Shown here piece by piece: positions 23,566 through 32,376 of a stretch of 33,877 nucleotides of DNA. The position numbers and the translations under genes are program-made. Below the pieces are notes generated by a model. It was not told where the DNA came from, did no database searches, and saw nothing but the letters and a program-made list of their open reading frames with translations. This stretch comes from JBEIGE01 sp040382055 (GTDB lineage Bacteria > Pseudomonadota > Gammaproteobacteria > Burkholderiales > Burkholderiaceae_C), in the NCBI GenBank assembly GCA_040382055.1, contig JBEIGE010000029.1:1-33877 (forward strand), read 5' to 3'. Every line of letters starts with the position of its first letter. Within the stretch, counting starts at the first letter, position 1.

Positions 23566-24332
23566 CAGCGTATTCCTCCAGAAGCGTGCGAACTCTCATA
23601 GGTACAAAGTGGTTGTGCCTTCTCCAGCAACCGCAATGCCAAGTGGTTCAAATCATCCATGGCGGCCAAGCTGTTGTGACGCTCGGGAAGGGTCAAAGTT
23701 TCGATCTCACGGTCAAGAAATGATTGCACACAACTTTGCAGACTTTTGCTCATGACTTGCGTGTTCAGAATTGCAGAACCAGAAGTCGAGTTTTCAACGG
23801 AAATCACGGTCGGCTGGAGTCGGGTCATGTGCAGGATTTTCTTCAGGGCCTGATAACTGGTAAGCAAAGACACCTGGTTGGATGATACTGCCAGCAGCGG
23901 TTCAACACGACTGTCCGGCAAGTGTGAGACCAGAATATCCGTGGGAAGGTAAAGAACAACCACACCATAATTGCGGAAGTACTCTGCCAGATTCTCAAAT
24001 AACGAGACGGCGTCTTTCTTGCGGTTGCAGAGTCGCGAAAAACCTTGTGAGGAAGGAAAAACAGGCCAAGCCTCCATGCTTGCATCTTGTTCGCTCAAGC
24101 TGTAATTGTCTTCCAGCCAGCCTTGCAAGCCAGGGCTCTGCGGGGTTTCCCTAGTGGTGACATCTAAAACGACCAGCGGGTAGCCCAGATTCGAAAGAGT
24201 GGAACACAAGCTCCACAAAAAGGGGAGTTCTCCAGCCTTGTCACCGTGACTTGCAAGAGTAATTAACCGGGGCGCCAGTTGCTGCGAGATCATTCGCAGC
24301 CCGGCACCCTGGTCCAGTCCGTCATTAAGCAT
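23565..24332 (-). CDS. Degenerate FlhG/FleN-like (MinD-type) protein without P-loop
   Basis: The gene sits exactly where flhG lies in many bacteria, between flhF and fliA. ATG at 24332 is chosen: it overlaps the flhF stop by eight bases and has GGAG six bases upstream. The frame is open further upstream but there it only shadows flhF. The 255-residue product keeps a DQGAGLR motif (7-13), close to the DQAxxLR of FlhG that stimulates the FlhF GTPase. The following beta strand and helix (LITLASHGDKAGELPFLWSL, about 23-42) align with the place of the KGGVGKT Walker A, but lysine, threonine and glycines of the P-loop are missing. YPLVVLD and VVVLYLPTD keep the strand pattern of the MinD fold. It probably cannot hydrolyse ATP. 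An unrelated protein is possible but less likely. Confidence 0.72.
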   Translation of the reverse strand: MLNDGLDQGAGLRMISQQLAPRLITLASHGDKAGELPFLWSLCSTLSNLGYPLVVLDVTTRETPQSPGLQGWLEDNYSLSEQDASMEAWPVFPSSQGFSRLCNRKKDAVSLFENLAEYFRNYGVVVLYLPTDILVSHLPDSRVEPLLAVSSNQVSLLTSYQALKKILHMTRLQPTVISVENSTSGSAILNTQVMSKSLQSCVQSFLDREIETLTLPERHNSLAAMDDLNHLALRLLEKAQPLCTYESSHASGGIR

Positions 24333-25776
24333 GCGTGTCTCCGGCACGGGCTGGCTGGACGGATGCGGTATTGAAAATAAAGCCCAGATCGGACTCCTGC
24401 GGGTCAAAGGCAGAAGCTGACTTGGGGCGCATCGACATGCGCACCAACTGTGCTGCATTGGCGGGCTCCCAATCCTCGGGTACTTTTTGGCCGTTGGTAA
24501 TACCTCGCAGAACCAGGTGATGTCGAATGACCGCATCCAGTGCCGGCCCCAGCTTGACGGCTTCATCAATCTTGGAGAGGATGGTTTGCTGAATTCCGCT
24601 GCCTTTGAAAGAGCTCACCATGTCGTCCAGCGTATCGCCATGCGCACCGGCATTGAGTACCAGCAACCGGTTCACGTTGGGCAAGTCCAAAATGCTGAGC
24701 AGCTCTACCTTGCGTGGATCGCGCGGGGCTATCCCGGTGGTGTCTATCAAAACCATTTTCTTGTTGGCCAGCAGATTGAGCAAATCCTGCAACGCTGCAC
24801 GATCGTGTGCCAGGTGAGCCACCACGCCGAGCATGCGGCCGTAGTGCCTGAGTTGCTCATGCGCACCGACCCGGTATGTGTCCAAAGTGATCAGCCCTAC
24901 ACTTTCAGCACCAAAACTTCGCGCACACAATCCGGCCAGCTTGGCTGCCGTCGTGGTTTTGCCTACGCCCGTTGCGCCAACCAGCGCGTAGGCCCCGCCC
25001 TGCTGATGGAGCTGGACAGAGCTTGTATCGGTTTTCAGGTTGCATTCCAGAACGTCCATGATCCAGCGAACCGATTGAGTGGCATCCAAGCCTGAGGGCA
25101 GGCGCTCGATTACGGTGCGAGCCAGAGACGGGGAAAATCCAGCCCGGATCAACTTGAGCATCAGTTTGGACTGTATTGGACTTTGTCTGGTTTGTCCCAA
25201 CCAGGAGAGAGTGTTGAAACGATCCTCAATCAAGGCCTTCATGGCCTGCAACTCGCTGGAGATACTTAACTGTTGATGGTGGTCAATGGTAAAGCCGAGT
25301 GGTTCTTTTGGTGAGAGCTTTGCTGTCAATGTTGCTCGACTTGTGGTTTCAACACTGCGGGCTGAATCCCGGCTGGCAACTTCAGGTTGCTTCATCACCG
25401 GCCTGACCGGCAGGCTGGTCGAGTCGTCTTTCAGACTGGCCTGACGGCGGCGAAGCATACGCTCGCGAACATATTCTTGAAACGACAGGGTGCTCATGGC
25501 GAGCTGATCAGCATCTTCTTCGACGATGGATCTTGTCTGGGGTTTTTGTGTATCGGCTTGAACTTTGGCAGCAGATCGTGGCTGCTCCTGGGTTACGGTT
25601 ATCGACAGGTCATCGGAACTCATATTTGCCAGAGCATCCTCGGCAGCTGCCATAACTTCTACCCCGGTTGCAGTGGGGCGATTTGACAGAATCATCGTGC
25701 CTTCGCCGAAGGTCATACGGGCTTTGGCGAGTGCTTCGCGGGAAGTAGGTGCATGAAAGCGGTGAATGTTCATCAT
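24325..25776 (-). CDS. flhF: Flagellar GTPase FlhF
   Basis: FlhF is an SRP-type GTPase that sets the place of the flagellum, usually at the pole. The 483-residue protein has the short basic FlhF N-terminus (MNIHRFHAPTSREALAKAR), a variable linker (about 60-200), the N domain and the G domain. G1 is GATGVGKT (267-274), followed by DTYRVGAHEQL, the G3 region LIDTTGIAPRD (343-353) and SKID (401-404). Key nucleotide-binding residues are all present. The start overlaps the flhA stop by four bases, and the stop overlaps the flhG-like start. Confidence 0.96.
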   Translation of the reverse strand: MMNIHRFHAPTSREALAKARMTFGEGTMILSNRPTATGVEVMAAAEDALANMSSDDLSITVTQEQPRSAAKVQADTQKPQTRSIVEEDADQLAMSTLSFQEYVRERMLRRRQASLKDDSTSLPVRPVMKQPEVASRDSARSVETTSRATLTAKLSPKEPLGFTIDHHQQLSISSELQAMKALIEDRFNTLSWLGQTRQSPIQSKLMLKLIRAGFSPSLARTVIERLPSGLDATQSVRWIMDVLECNLKTDTSSVQLHQQGGAYALVGATGVGKTTTAAKLAGLCARSFGAESVGLITLDTYRVGAHEQLRHYGRMLGVVAHLAHDRAALQDLLNLLANKKMVLIDTTGIAPRDPRKVELLSILDLPNVNRLLVLNAGAHGDTLDDMVSSFKGSGIQQTILSKIDEAVKLGPALDAVIRHHLVLRGITNGQKVPEDWEPANAAQLVRMSMRPKSASAFDPQESDLGFIFNTASVQPARAGDTHA

Positions 25777-27854
25777 GGGGTTGCGCCTCTGAGGATCGGA
25801 CCGATACGGATGGTGTGGGTTTCAGGAATTTCGCTGTGTGCAAGCACTTGCAAGCGGGGAGCGACTCGACGAACGAGTCTTGCAATCGAATTGCGAATTT
25901 GATCTGGCACCAGCAGGCAGGCAGGCAAGCCAATCTCTTCCTGCTTCATCGCCACTTCAGCCGCCGTGCGGGTCAGCATATCGGCTACGCCTGGGTCCAG
26001 GGCAGGGCCGGACGAATTGCCCAGCGCCTGGACCAGCAAGCGTTCGAGAGCCGGGTCAATGGCGATGACATTGAGCTCGCGGGAGGGGCCGTAGATCTGC
26101 TGGACGATGGCGGGCGACAGGGCAACACGCACCCGTCGGGCCAGTTCCACCGGGTCGGTCACGCTAGCTGCATGTTCAGCCAAAGACTCAATGATGGTGC
26201 GAATATCCCGGATGTGAACGGATTCGTCCAGAAGTAACTGAAGCACTTTCTGAAACACAGGAATCGGAACCACTTTCGGAATCACTTCTTCAATCAGTTT
26301 GGGAGCGATCTTGGCCACATGTTCTACCAGTTGTTGGGTTTCAGTCCGGCTTAATAACTTTGATGCTTGCACTTGCATCAAGTGTGACAAATGTGTAGCC
26401 ATTACAGTCTCTGAATCAACGACGGTAAAACCTGCCATTTGCGCAGCATCTTTTTGCTTGTCGTCAATCCAATGTGCTGGCAGACCAAAAGCCGGGTCGG
26501 TGGTAGCAGTTCCGATCAAGGGCGTGGTGATACCCCCAGGGTTGATAGCCAAATGCATACCGGGAAAGGCTTCACCTTCGCCGACAATCACACCGCGCAG
26601 GGTGATGCGGTAGCCACTGGGTTTGAGTTCCAGGTTGTCCCGCACATGAACAGGGGGGGGCAGGAAGCCGACCTCTTGTGCAAACTTGCGCCGAACACCC
26701 TTGATGCGTGCCAGCAGATCACCTTGACGTTTTTTATCGACCAGGGTGATCAGGCGGTAGCCCAGCTCCAACCCCAACTGATCAACAGGTTGCAGATCAT
26801 CCCAACTGGCCTCTCCATCCACTGAAGTGGGGGTCGATTCAACCGTTTCCACTGCAGGGGGTGGTTTATTCGCCATTAGCCAGGCCATGTAGCCGATGAT
26901 TGAGGCAATGCTCAGGAAGACCAGATGCGGCATACCAGGAACGACGCCCAGTATGCCCATGATCAATGCTGTAATCCCCAGTACGCGTGGCGACACAAAC
27001 ATTTGTGTCGTAATCTGATGGCCCAGGTCCTCTTCCTTGCCCACCCGTGAGACCACCATGGCTGCAGCTACAGAGATCAGCAGGCCCGGGATCTGCGCTA
27101 CCAGAGCATCACCCACGGCCAGAAGAATATAGGTGTCCGCAGACTTGCTTGCAGTCAGTCCGTGCTGCAGTATGCCAATGGTAAATCCGCCAAAAATGGT
27201 GATCAGCAGAATCAGAATGCCAGCGATGGCGTCACCCCTGACAAATTTGGAGGCGCCGTCCATGGAGCCGAAAAAATCGGCCTCTTCAGCCACTTCGGCG
27301 CGTCTGCGCTTGGCCTCCTTCTCATCAATGGTGCCTGCGCTCAGGTCGGCATCCACAGCCATTTGTTTGCCTGGCATGGCGTCCAGGGCAAAACGAGCCG
27401 ACACCTCTGCAATGCGTTCGGCACCCTTGGTGACCACAACAAAGTTGATAACCACCAGAATTGCAAAAACGATCAGTCCGACCGCAAAGTTGCCACCAAT
27501 CAGAAAGTGACCAAAGGCCTCAATCACCGCGCCTGCTGCGCCCGCTCCGGTGTGTCCTTCCATCAGGACGACCCGGGTTGACGCCACGTTCAGGGATAGC
27601 CGCATCAAGGTTGTCAACAGCAGAACAGCCGGAAATGCAGCAAAGTCCAGCGGTTTGAGCATGTAGGCGGCAACCATCATGACCATGAGGGCAATCGAGA
27701 TATTGATGGTGAAAAACACATCCAGTAACCAGGCTGGCAGGGGCAGCACCATCATGGACAGAATAGCCACAACCACCATGGGCGCAGCAATGCCCTGCAA
27801 CAGGGGGGCGTAACGGCCAAACCAACGCTGGATGATTGGAAAGGGGAAATTCAT
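25773..27854 (-). CDS. flhA: Flagellar type III export protein FlhA
   Basis: FlhA is the main export-gate component in the inner membrane. The 693-residue protein has eight or so hydrophobic segments in the N-terminal half, the conserved FHIPEP-type loop (RIAEVSARFALDAMPGKQMA, DADLSAGTIDEKEAKRR) and a large cytoplasmic C-terminal domain that docks export chaperones. Length agrees with E. coli FlhA (692). The start overlaps the flhB stop by four bases (ATGA), and the stop overlaps the flhF start in the same way, so three genes are translationally coupled. Confidence 0.98.
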   Translation of the reverse strand: MNFPFPIIQRWFGRYAPLLQGIAAPMVVVAILSMMVLPLPAWLLDVFFTINISIALMVMMVAAYMLKPLDFAAFPAVLLLTTLMRLSLNVASTRVVLMEGHTGAGAAGAVIEAFGHFLIGGNFAVGLIVFAILVVINFVVVTKGAERIAEVSARFALDAMPGKQMAVDADLSAGTIDEKEAKRRRAEVAEEADFFGSMDGASKFVRGDAIAGILILLITIFGGFTIGILQHGLTASKSADTYILLAVGDALVAQIPGLLISVAAAMVVSRVGKEEDLGHQITTQMFVSPRVLGITALIMGILGVVPGMPHLVFLSIASIIGYMAWLMANKPPPAVETVESTPTSVDGEASWDDLQPVDQLGLELGYRLITLVDKKRQGDLLARIKGVRRKFAQEVGFLPPPVHVRDNLELKPSGYRITLRGVIVGEGEAFPGMHLAINPGGITTPLIGTATTDPAFGLPAHWIDDKQKDAAQMAGFTVVDSETVMATHLSHLMQVQASKLLSRTETQQLVEHVAKIAPKLIEEVIPKVVPIPVFQKVLQLLLDESVHIRDIRTIIESLAEHAASVTDPVELARRVRVALSPAIVQQIYGPSRELNVIAIDPALERLLVQALGNSSGPALDPGVADMLTRTAAEVAMKQEEIGLPACLLVPDQIRNSIARLVRRVAPRLQVLAHSEIPETHTIRIGPILRGATP

Positions 27855-29002
27855 GATGTTGCCTTGGCGACTTTGTTCAATGGGTCAAGTTCGGGTGGAA
27901 CAAACGGCTCGGGCGGCGCATCGGGCATAACGCCCTGTCCGCGCAGCGCGGATTTCAGCCGATAGACATAGGCAAGAACTTGAGCGACCGCGGTATAAAG
28001 GGCTGCCGGGATTTCCTGGTCAATCTCGGCGTTGGCATACAAGGCGCGTGCCAGCATGGGCGACTGGATCACCGGAACCGAACTCGTCTTGGCAACGTCA
28101 CGGATTTTCATGGCCAGCAAGTCTGCGCCCTTTGAAACAACCCGCGGGGCCCGCATGGATTTCTCATCGTATTGAATGGCAACTGCAAAGTGGGTCGGGT
28201 TCATCAGAACAAAATCCGCCCGCGGAACAGCGCGAACGCTTCCGCGCTGAGAGATCTCGATCTGTTTGTTTCTGCGAAAGCTTTTCATTTGCGGGTTTCC
28301 GTCGCTTTCCTTGCCCTCTTCCCGGACTTCCTGGAGGGACATTTTGAGTTGGGATTTATGCAAAAACGATTGCAGGGGGACGTCGATCGCGGCCACCACA
28401 AGAACTACCACGAGCAACAGACCCAGGCCATGAACCAGCCAATCCATGAGGAAGCTGATGGAGGCCACAGAGGGTTGCAGCATCAGCGCTGAAATTTGCC
28501 CTAGTCCGTGGCTTAAAAACAGGGCGGCGATAACCAGAACAACCGAGGTGATGAAGAGCATTTTGGCCACATCAGCCAATTTTTTCTTGGTGAACAGGCC
28601 TTTAAATCCAGACAGCGGGTTGAGCCTCGACAGGTCGGGCGTAACAGGCTTCAAGCTGTTGACCCAGCCACCAACAGCAACCGTGCTGACCACCGAGGCC
28701 AGCATCACAATGGCTGCAAAACAAACACATGCCACCAAGCCTGGAACCACCATGTCACTCAGACGGGTGAGCAAATTATCGGTGTCGCGAACACCTGAAG
28801 AATCAAAAACCAGTTGTTTACTGAAAGCCAGCTTGAGATGCTCATACATTAATGGGGCAAGACCCATCAATGCCAGGGAACCGCTACCCAGCACCGCAAT
28901 GTGTGATAGGTCCTGTGAACGGGTGACCTGACCGTCATCGCGTGCTTTTTGCAGCTTGCGCTCGGAGGCCGGGAGGTTGCGATCTTGTGAGCTTGATTCC
29001 AT
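27851..29002 (-). CDS. flhB: Flagellar type III export switch protein FlhB
   Basis: FlhB is an export-gate protein that switches substrate from rod/hook to filament. The 383-residue protein has four hydrophobic segments (about 35-55, 88-110, 148-165, 185-210) and the NPTH self-cleavage motif at 268-271 (VLMNPTHFAVAIQYD). The N-terminus (SQDRNLPASERKLQKARDDG) is typical. A weak hairpin and about 108 bases lie between cheY and this gene, so it may have its own promoter. Confidence 0.97.
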   Translation of the reverse strand: MESSSQDRNLPASERKLQKARDDGQVTRSQDLSHIAVLGSGSLALMGLAPLMYEHLKLAFSKQLVFDSSGVRDTDNLLTRLSDMVVPGLVACVCFAAIVMLASVVSTVAVGGWVNSLKPVTPDLSRLNPLSGFKGLFTKKKLADVAKMLFITSVVLVIAALFLSHGLGQISALMLQPSVASISFLMDWLVHGLGLLLVVVLVVAAIDVPLQSFLHKSQLKMSLQEVREEGKESDGNPQMKSFRRNKQIEISQRGSVRAVPRADFVLMNPTHFAVAIQYDEKSMRAPRVVSKGADLLAMKIRDVAKTSSVPVIQSPMLARALYANAEIDQEIPAALYTAVAQVLAYVYRLKSALRGQGVMPDAPPEPFVPPELDPLNKVAKATS

Positions 29003-29068
29003 GGTGCCAGAACTGAATTGTTCCGGCCATTGTCCTGAGATGGGTCGATAACTAAAGGGCGATAAAGA

Positions 29069-29081
29069 GGGGTTAAACCCC
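29069..29081 (-). terminator. Possible weak terminator after cheY
   Basis: On the minus strand GGGGTTTAACCCC forms a short GC stem (five base pairs, tight loop) 30 bases after the cheY stop and is followed by CTCTTTAT. The stem is short and the T content modest, so termination may be partial. Confidence 0.38.
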
Positions 29082-29110
29082 CCACTTAAATCTCCAGTAC
29101 GGCTTGCAGA

Positions 29111-29500
29111 TTAGTGCAGCCCGACCTTTTTCAGGATGAAGTTGACCTTCTCGCCAAGCATGGCTTTGGTAAAAGGCTTGACAACGTAACCAGCAGCACC
29201 CAGTTGGGCTGCCTGGATGATGTCATCTTTGCGAGCTTCGGCAGTCACCATCAACACCGGAAGGTGCTTGAGCTTTTCATTCTTCTTGATCTCACCCAAC
29301 AACATCAAACCGGTCATGTGGGGCATATAAACATCACTGATGACAAAGTCAAATTGATGAGTGCGCAGTTTTTCAAGGGCTGATTCCCCGTTTGTAGCCT
29401 CTTCGACATCTTGGAAACCGTTTTCCAGAAGCAAATTGCGAATCATGCGGCGCATGCTGGAAAAATCGTCAACAACTAAAAACTTGAGATGGTTGGACAT
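29111..29500 (-). CDS. cheY: Chemotaxis response regulator CheY
   Basis: Phosphorylated CheY binds the flagellar switch and changes rotation. The 129-residue single receiver domain has all key residues: acidic pair D11-D12, phospho-acceptor D56 (VISDVYMP), T86 (MVTAEA), Y105 (GYVVKPF) and K108. The N-terminus FLVVDDFSSMRRMIRNLL is the classic CheY form. GGGG lies just before the start. It follows motB after 62 bases and is the only chemotaxis gene in the window; cheA, cheW, cheR, cheB and cheZ are not here. Confidence 0.96.
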   Translation of the reverse strand: MSNHLKFLVVDDFSSMRRMIRNLLLENGFQDVEEATNGESALEKLRTHQFDFVISDVYMPHMTGLMLLGEIKKNEKLKHLPVLMVTAEARKDDIIQAAQLGAAGYVVKPFTKAMLGEKVNFILKKVGLH

Positions 29501-29562
29501 TGGCCCCCTTGAATTATGTATTTTTATGCTTGAGTTTGAGGTCGCTTGATTGACGATCTGCT

Positions 29563-30477
29563 TCAGGGCCTGACTGGCTCCACATTCGCCACAGGGGGGG
29601 GTTTATATCCGCCTAGAAGCCTTTCTTCGGCTTCTCGCGTCATGACAAGAATGCTGATCCGGCGGTTGGTCGGGCTCAGGGGCGCATCCTGTTCCAGCAG
29701 CACGCTTGATGCCAGACCCATCACGCGCGCAATTTTGTCATCCGGCATGCCCGAACTCACCAACTCGCGCCGTGAGGCATTGGCCCGGTCTGATGATAAT
29801 TCCCAATTGCTATAGCCACGATCGCCGCTGCCATAGGGAGAGCGGTCGGTATGCCCGTCAAGGCTGATTTTGTTTTCGACGCCGCTGAGAGCCGCCCCGA
29901 TTTCTCGCAGGATGTCGCGCATATAAGGCTTGACCTGGGCGCTTCCGCTGTCAAACATGGGCCGTTTCTGGTCATCAATGATTTGGATGCGCAGTCCATC
30001 CGGTGTGGTGTCCAGCCGGATCTGGGCAGAGAACTCCGCCAATTTGGGGCTGTTGGAGATCGCAGCACTAATTTTTGCGCTCAGGGCGGCTATTTTTCTG
30101 GCGTCTTGCCTGGCTAATTCAGCCCGGAGAAGCTCCGCAGCGCGCTTCTTAGTGATCACATCACTGGAGTCTGCACGCTTGACTTGCCCAAGGCTTTGGG
30201 TCAAGTCCTCACCACCGCCTTGAATTACGACATTGCTCTCCCCGGAGTTGGCCCCGCCAGACAAAGATACCTTAACAGGGTTGGCAAAGAAGTCTGCAAT
30301 CCCTTTCTTGTCGCCCTCTGTGGTCGAGCCCAACAACCACATAAGCAAAAAAAAGGCCATCATGGCTGTCACAAAATCGGCGTAAGCAATTTTCCAAGCG
30401 CCGCCATGAACGGCATGCCCGCCTTTTTTAACCTTCTTGACAATGATGGGCTGTAATTGTTTGGCGTCTCCAGCCAT
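29563..30477 (-). CDS. motB: Flagellar motor stator protein MotB
   Basis: MotB anchors the stator to peptidoglycan. The 304-residue protein has one N-terminal membrane helix (about 30-50) containing the proton-path aspartate D34 (WKIAYADFVTAMMAFFLLMW), a plug/linker region, and a C-terminal OmpA-like domain with the peptidoglycan-binding pattern ISLDGHTDRSPY and SNWELSSDRANASRREL. GAGG precedes the ATG and the gene lies 17 bases after motA. The plain D34 and context indicate a proton-driven stator. Confidence 0.97.
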   Translation of the reverse strand: MAGDAKQLQPIIVKKVKKGGHAVHGGAWKIAYADFVTAMMAFFLLMWLLGSTTEGDKKGIADFFANPVKVSLSGGANSGESNVVIQGGGEDLTQSLGQVKRADSSDVITKKRAAELLRAELARQDARKIAALSAKISAAISNSPKLAEFSAQIRLDTTPDGLRIQIIDDQKRPMFDSGSAQVKPYMRDILREIGAALSGVENKISLDGHTDRSPYGSGDRGYSNWELSSDRANASRRELVSSGMPDDKIARVMGLASSVLLEQDAPLSPTNRRISILVMTREAEERLLGGYKPPPVANVEPVRP

Positions 30478-30494
30478 GTCAGATCCTCATGAGG

Positions 30495-31355
30495 CTACTT
30501 CTTGCCGCGGACATGATCTTCCAGCTCGCTGAAACTGGGTCGCTCAGTTGAGAAAAGAACTTTGCGGCCAAACTCAATGGCGGTAGAGGGGTTATAGCCT
30601 TGCATGCTGGCCAGCAACGTTGTTTTGATGCATTGCAATTCCTTGGCGCTATCTTCTGCTTTTTGCTCAAGCAGGCCGCCCAGTGGCTCGACCACACCAT
30701 AAGCCAACAAAATACCCAGGAAAGTTCCCACCAGCGCCGAGGCAATCATGCCGCCAAGTACGGCGGGCGGTTGCCCTACCGAGCCCATGGTGTTGACCAC
30801 ACCCAAGACCGCAGCAACAATGCCAAAAGCTGGCAATGCGCCAGCAAGGCGCCCAATGGCTGCAATCGGCGCATGGGCCTCCGCGTGATGGGTGTCGATT
30901 TCACTGTCCATCAAGGACTCAATTTCATGGGCATTGAGGTTGCCCGAAACCATCATTCTCAGATAGTCAGTCATGAACTCCACAACATGGTGGTCATTGC
31001 CCAGCGCGGGGTATTTTTGAAACAAGGCCGACTCATTGGGGTTTTCTACATCACTTTCAATGGCCATCAATCCTTCTTTGCGGGCCTTCTGCAAGATGTC
31101 ATACAGAAGCGACATCAAGTCCATGTACCGCGCCTTGGTGTACTTTGAGCTTTTCAGCGCCGACGGCAGCAGGGCGATGGTGGCCTTGAGCACCTTGGGT
31201 TGGTTATTGACTGCGAAAGCACCAAGGGCACCGCCGAAAATGGTGATCAACTCAAACGGAAGGGCCGTTAAAACAACTTGGATATTACCGCCGTGCAAAA
31301 TATACACGCCGAAAATACAACCCATGGCGACAGCGTAGCCGATGATGACGATCAT
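30495..31355 (-). CDS. motA: Flagellar motor stator protein MotA
   Basis: MotA surrounds MotB to form the proton channel and pushes on the rotor protein FliG. The 286-residue protein has four membrane segments (about 1-22, 30-50, 170-195, 200-222), a large cytoplasmic loop (YDILQKARKEGLMAIESDVE) with the charged residues that contact FliG, and the conserved PAFGIVAAVLGVVNTM. Length is like the enteric MotA. It is separated from flhC by a strong terminator, so it likely has a separate promoter, which I could not locate. Confidence 0.97.
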   Translation of the reverse strand: MIVIIGYAVAMGCIFGVYILHGGNIQVVLTALPFELITIFGGALGAFAVNNQPKVLKATIALLPSALKSSKYTKARYMDLMSLLYDILQKARKEGLMAIESDVENPNESALFQKYPALGNDHHVVEFMTDYLRMMVSGNLNAHEIESLMDSEIDTHHAEAHAPIAAIGRLAGALPAFGIVAAVLGVVNTMGSVGQPPAVLGGMIASALVGTFLGILLAYGVVEPLGGLLEQKAEDSAKELQCIKTTLLASMQGYNPSTAIEFGRKVLFSTERPSFSELEDHVRGKK

Positions 31356-31457
31356 GGATGTACAGACTCAAGAGGTGGTGTCGAAACCATGGCGCTAAGG
31401 GCTTTCATGAACAACCAAAGTTTGATTCTAGGGTAAATGTCTGTTTCCGCATAAAAG

Positions 31458-31481
31458 AAAAGGGCACCGAAGTGCCCTTTT
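31458..31481 (-). terminator. Rho-independent terminator after flhDC
   Basis: A 10-bp stem (AAAAGGGCAC/GTGCCCTTTT) closes a UUCG tetraloop on the minus-strand transcript, flanked by C and G as in the extra-stable C(UUCG)G loop. It is followed by CTTTTA and lies about 15 bases after the flhC stop. It should end the flhD-flhC transcript and separate it from motA. Confidence 0.85.
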
Positions 31482-31495
31482 TCTTGGCGATTTGT

Positions 31496-32032
31496 CTAGT
31501 GCAACAAAATGCCCCCGACCGCCGCGCTTTTGCCGGCACGTGCAGGTGGTTCACACAGCCCGCAAACAAAATGGCGGCTATTTTCATAAGCTTCGCTGAC
31601 AAAATGACCGCCGCATTTGGAGCACTTGGTCATGGACAACATATTGTTGTCTACAAACTTGACCAGTCTCCAGGCGCGTGTGATGGACAGTATTGGCTCC
31701 ATGCCGCAAGTGGCAATTTGTTCGCTGTAAAGCCGGTAGGCCTTCATGACGGCATCAATGCATTCCAGCTCGCTGACCTTGGACAAATACTCGTAAGTAT
31801 TGAGAAACAAAGAAGCATGAATATTGGGTTGCCAAGTCAAAAACCAGTCGGTTGAGAAGGGCAATTGTCCTTTGGATGGGGAGCGCCCCGCGACTTCCTT
31901 GTACAAGCGCAGCAGACGCTCATAGGACAAATCGGTTTCACTCTCCAGTACCTGCAGGCGAGCACCGAGTTGAATCAGGGCCACAGCCCGCTCCACCTGG
32001 CGGGAATCATTCAAAACGCTTTTCGAAACCAT
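31496..32032 (-). CDS. flhC: Flagellar master regulator subunit FlhC
   Basis: FlhC with FlhD forms the FlhD4C2 activator of class II flagellar promoters. The 178-residue protein carries the zinc-binding cysteines C137, C140, C157 and C160 (CSKCGG and CGLC) in the same positions as in E. coli. The N-terminal helix region (ERAVALIQLGARLQVLESET) and LPFSTDWFLTWQPNIHASLF are conserved. AGAGG lies upstream of the ATG. It follows flhD after 14 bases. Its targets here would be the flgB and flgA promoters and probably flhB and others. Confidence 0.95.
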   Translation of the reverse strand: MVSKSVLNDSRQVERAVALIQLGARLQVLESETDLSYERLLRLYKEVAGRSPSKGQLPFSTDWFLTWQPNIHASLFLNTYEYLSKVSELECIDAVMKAYRLYSEQIATCGMEPILSITRAWRLVKFVDNNMLSMTKCSKCGGHFVSEAYENSRHFVCGLCEPPARAGKSAAVGGILLH

Positions 32033-32046
32033 GGTGTGTTACCTCT

Positions 32047-32376
32047 TTAGCTCATGGATTCAGAAAACCGGCCCGCCATCAGAATGCTGGCATGAAGTTT
32101 GGTGGTTTCGCCGTTGTCAACTTTGCGTGTGCTGTGGTTGGTCAACAGGCTCCACACTGTTTCATCGTCCATCCGAAAGCGGCACAACAACATGGTACCT
32201 GAGGCAATTTTCAGCAATTGAGCTGGTGAAAGCGCAACAAGCAGATCTGCAGACTCCTCGGAGATCCCCAGTCTGAACAAGGCTTCGGACTTCTCTTTGC
32301 GGATCAGATTCTGTGCCAACATCAGGTAGGTGAGGTTGGCGTCACGTATTTCTATGGCAATTTGCTCATCTGTCAT
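32047..32376 (-). CDS. flhD: Flagellar master regulator subunit FlhD
   Basis: FlhD is the dimeric partner of FlhC. The 109-residue protein has the conserved IRDANLTYLMLAQNLIRKEK segment and the LSPAQLLKIASGTMLLCRFR segment. A strong ribosome binding site (AAGGAG) lies seven bases before ATG 32376. The 200-bp leader between it and the flagellin gene must hold the master promoter, where nutritional and other inputs usually act. Confidence 0.94.
   Translation of the reverse strand: MTDEQIAIEIRDANLTYLMLAQNLIRKEKSEALFRLGISEESADLLVALSPAQLLKIASGTMLLCRFRMDDETVWSLLTNHSTRKVDNGETTKLHASILMAGRFSESMS

Noticed and set aside
24333..24569. N-terminal extension of the FlhG-like frame inside flhF
   Set aside because: The extra 79 residues are an out-of-frame reading of the flhF C-terminus. 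ATG 24332 has a GGAG ribosome binding site and yields the DQGAGLR motif at the usual position near the N-terminus.
29050..29066. GCGATAA and TCGATAA sequences on the plus strand between cheY and flhB as sigma-28 -10 elements
   Set aside because: They face away from flhB and have no correctly spaced -35, and no gene starts on the plus strand there.
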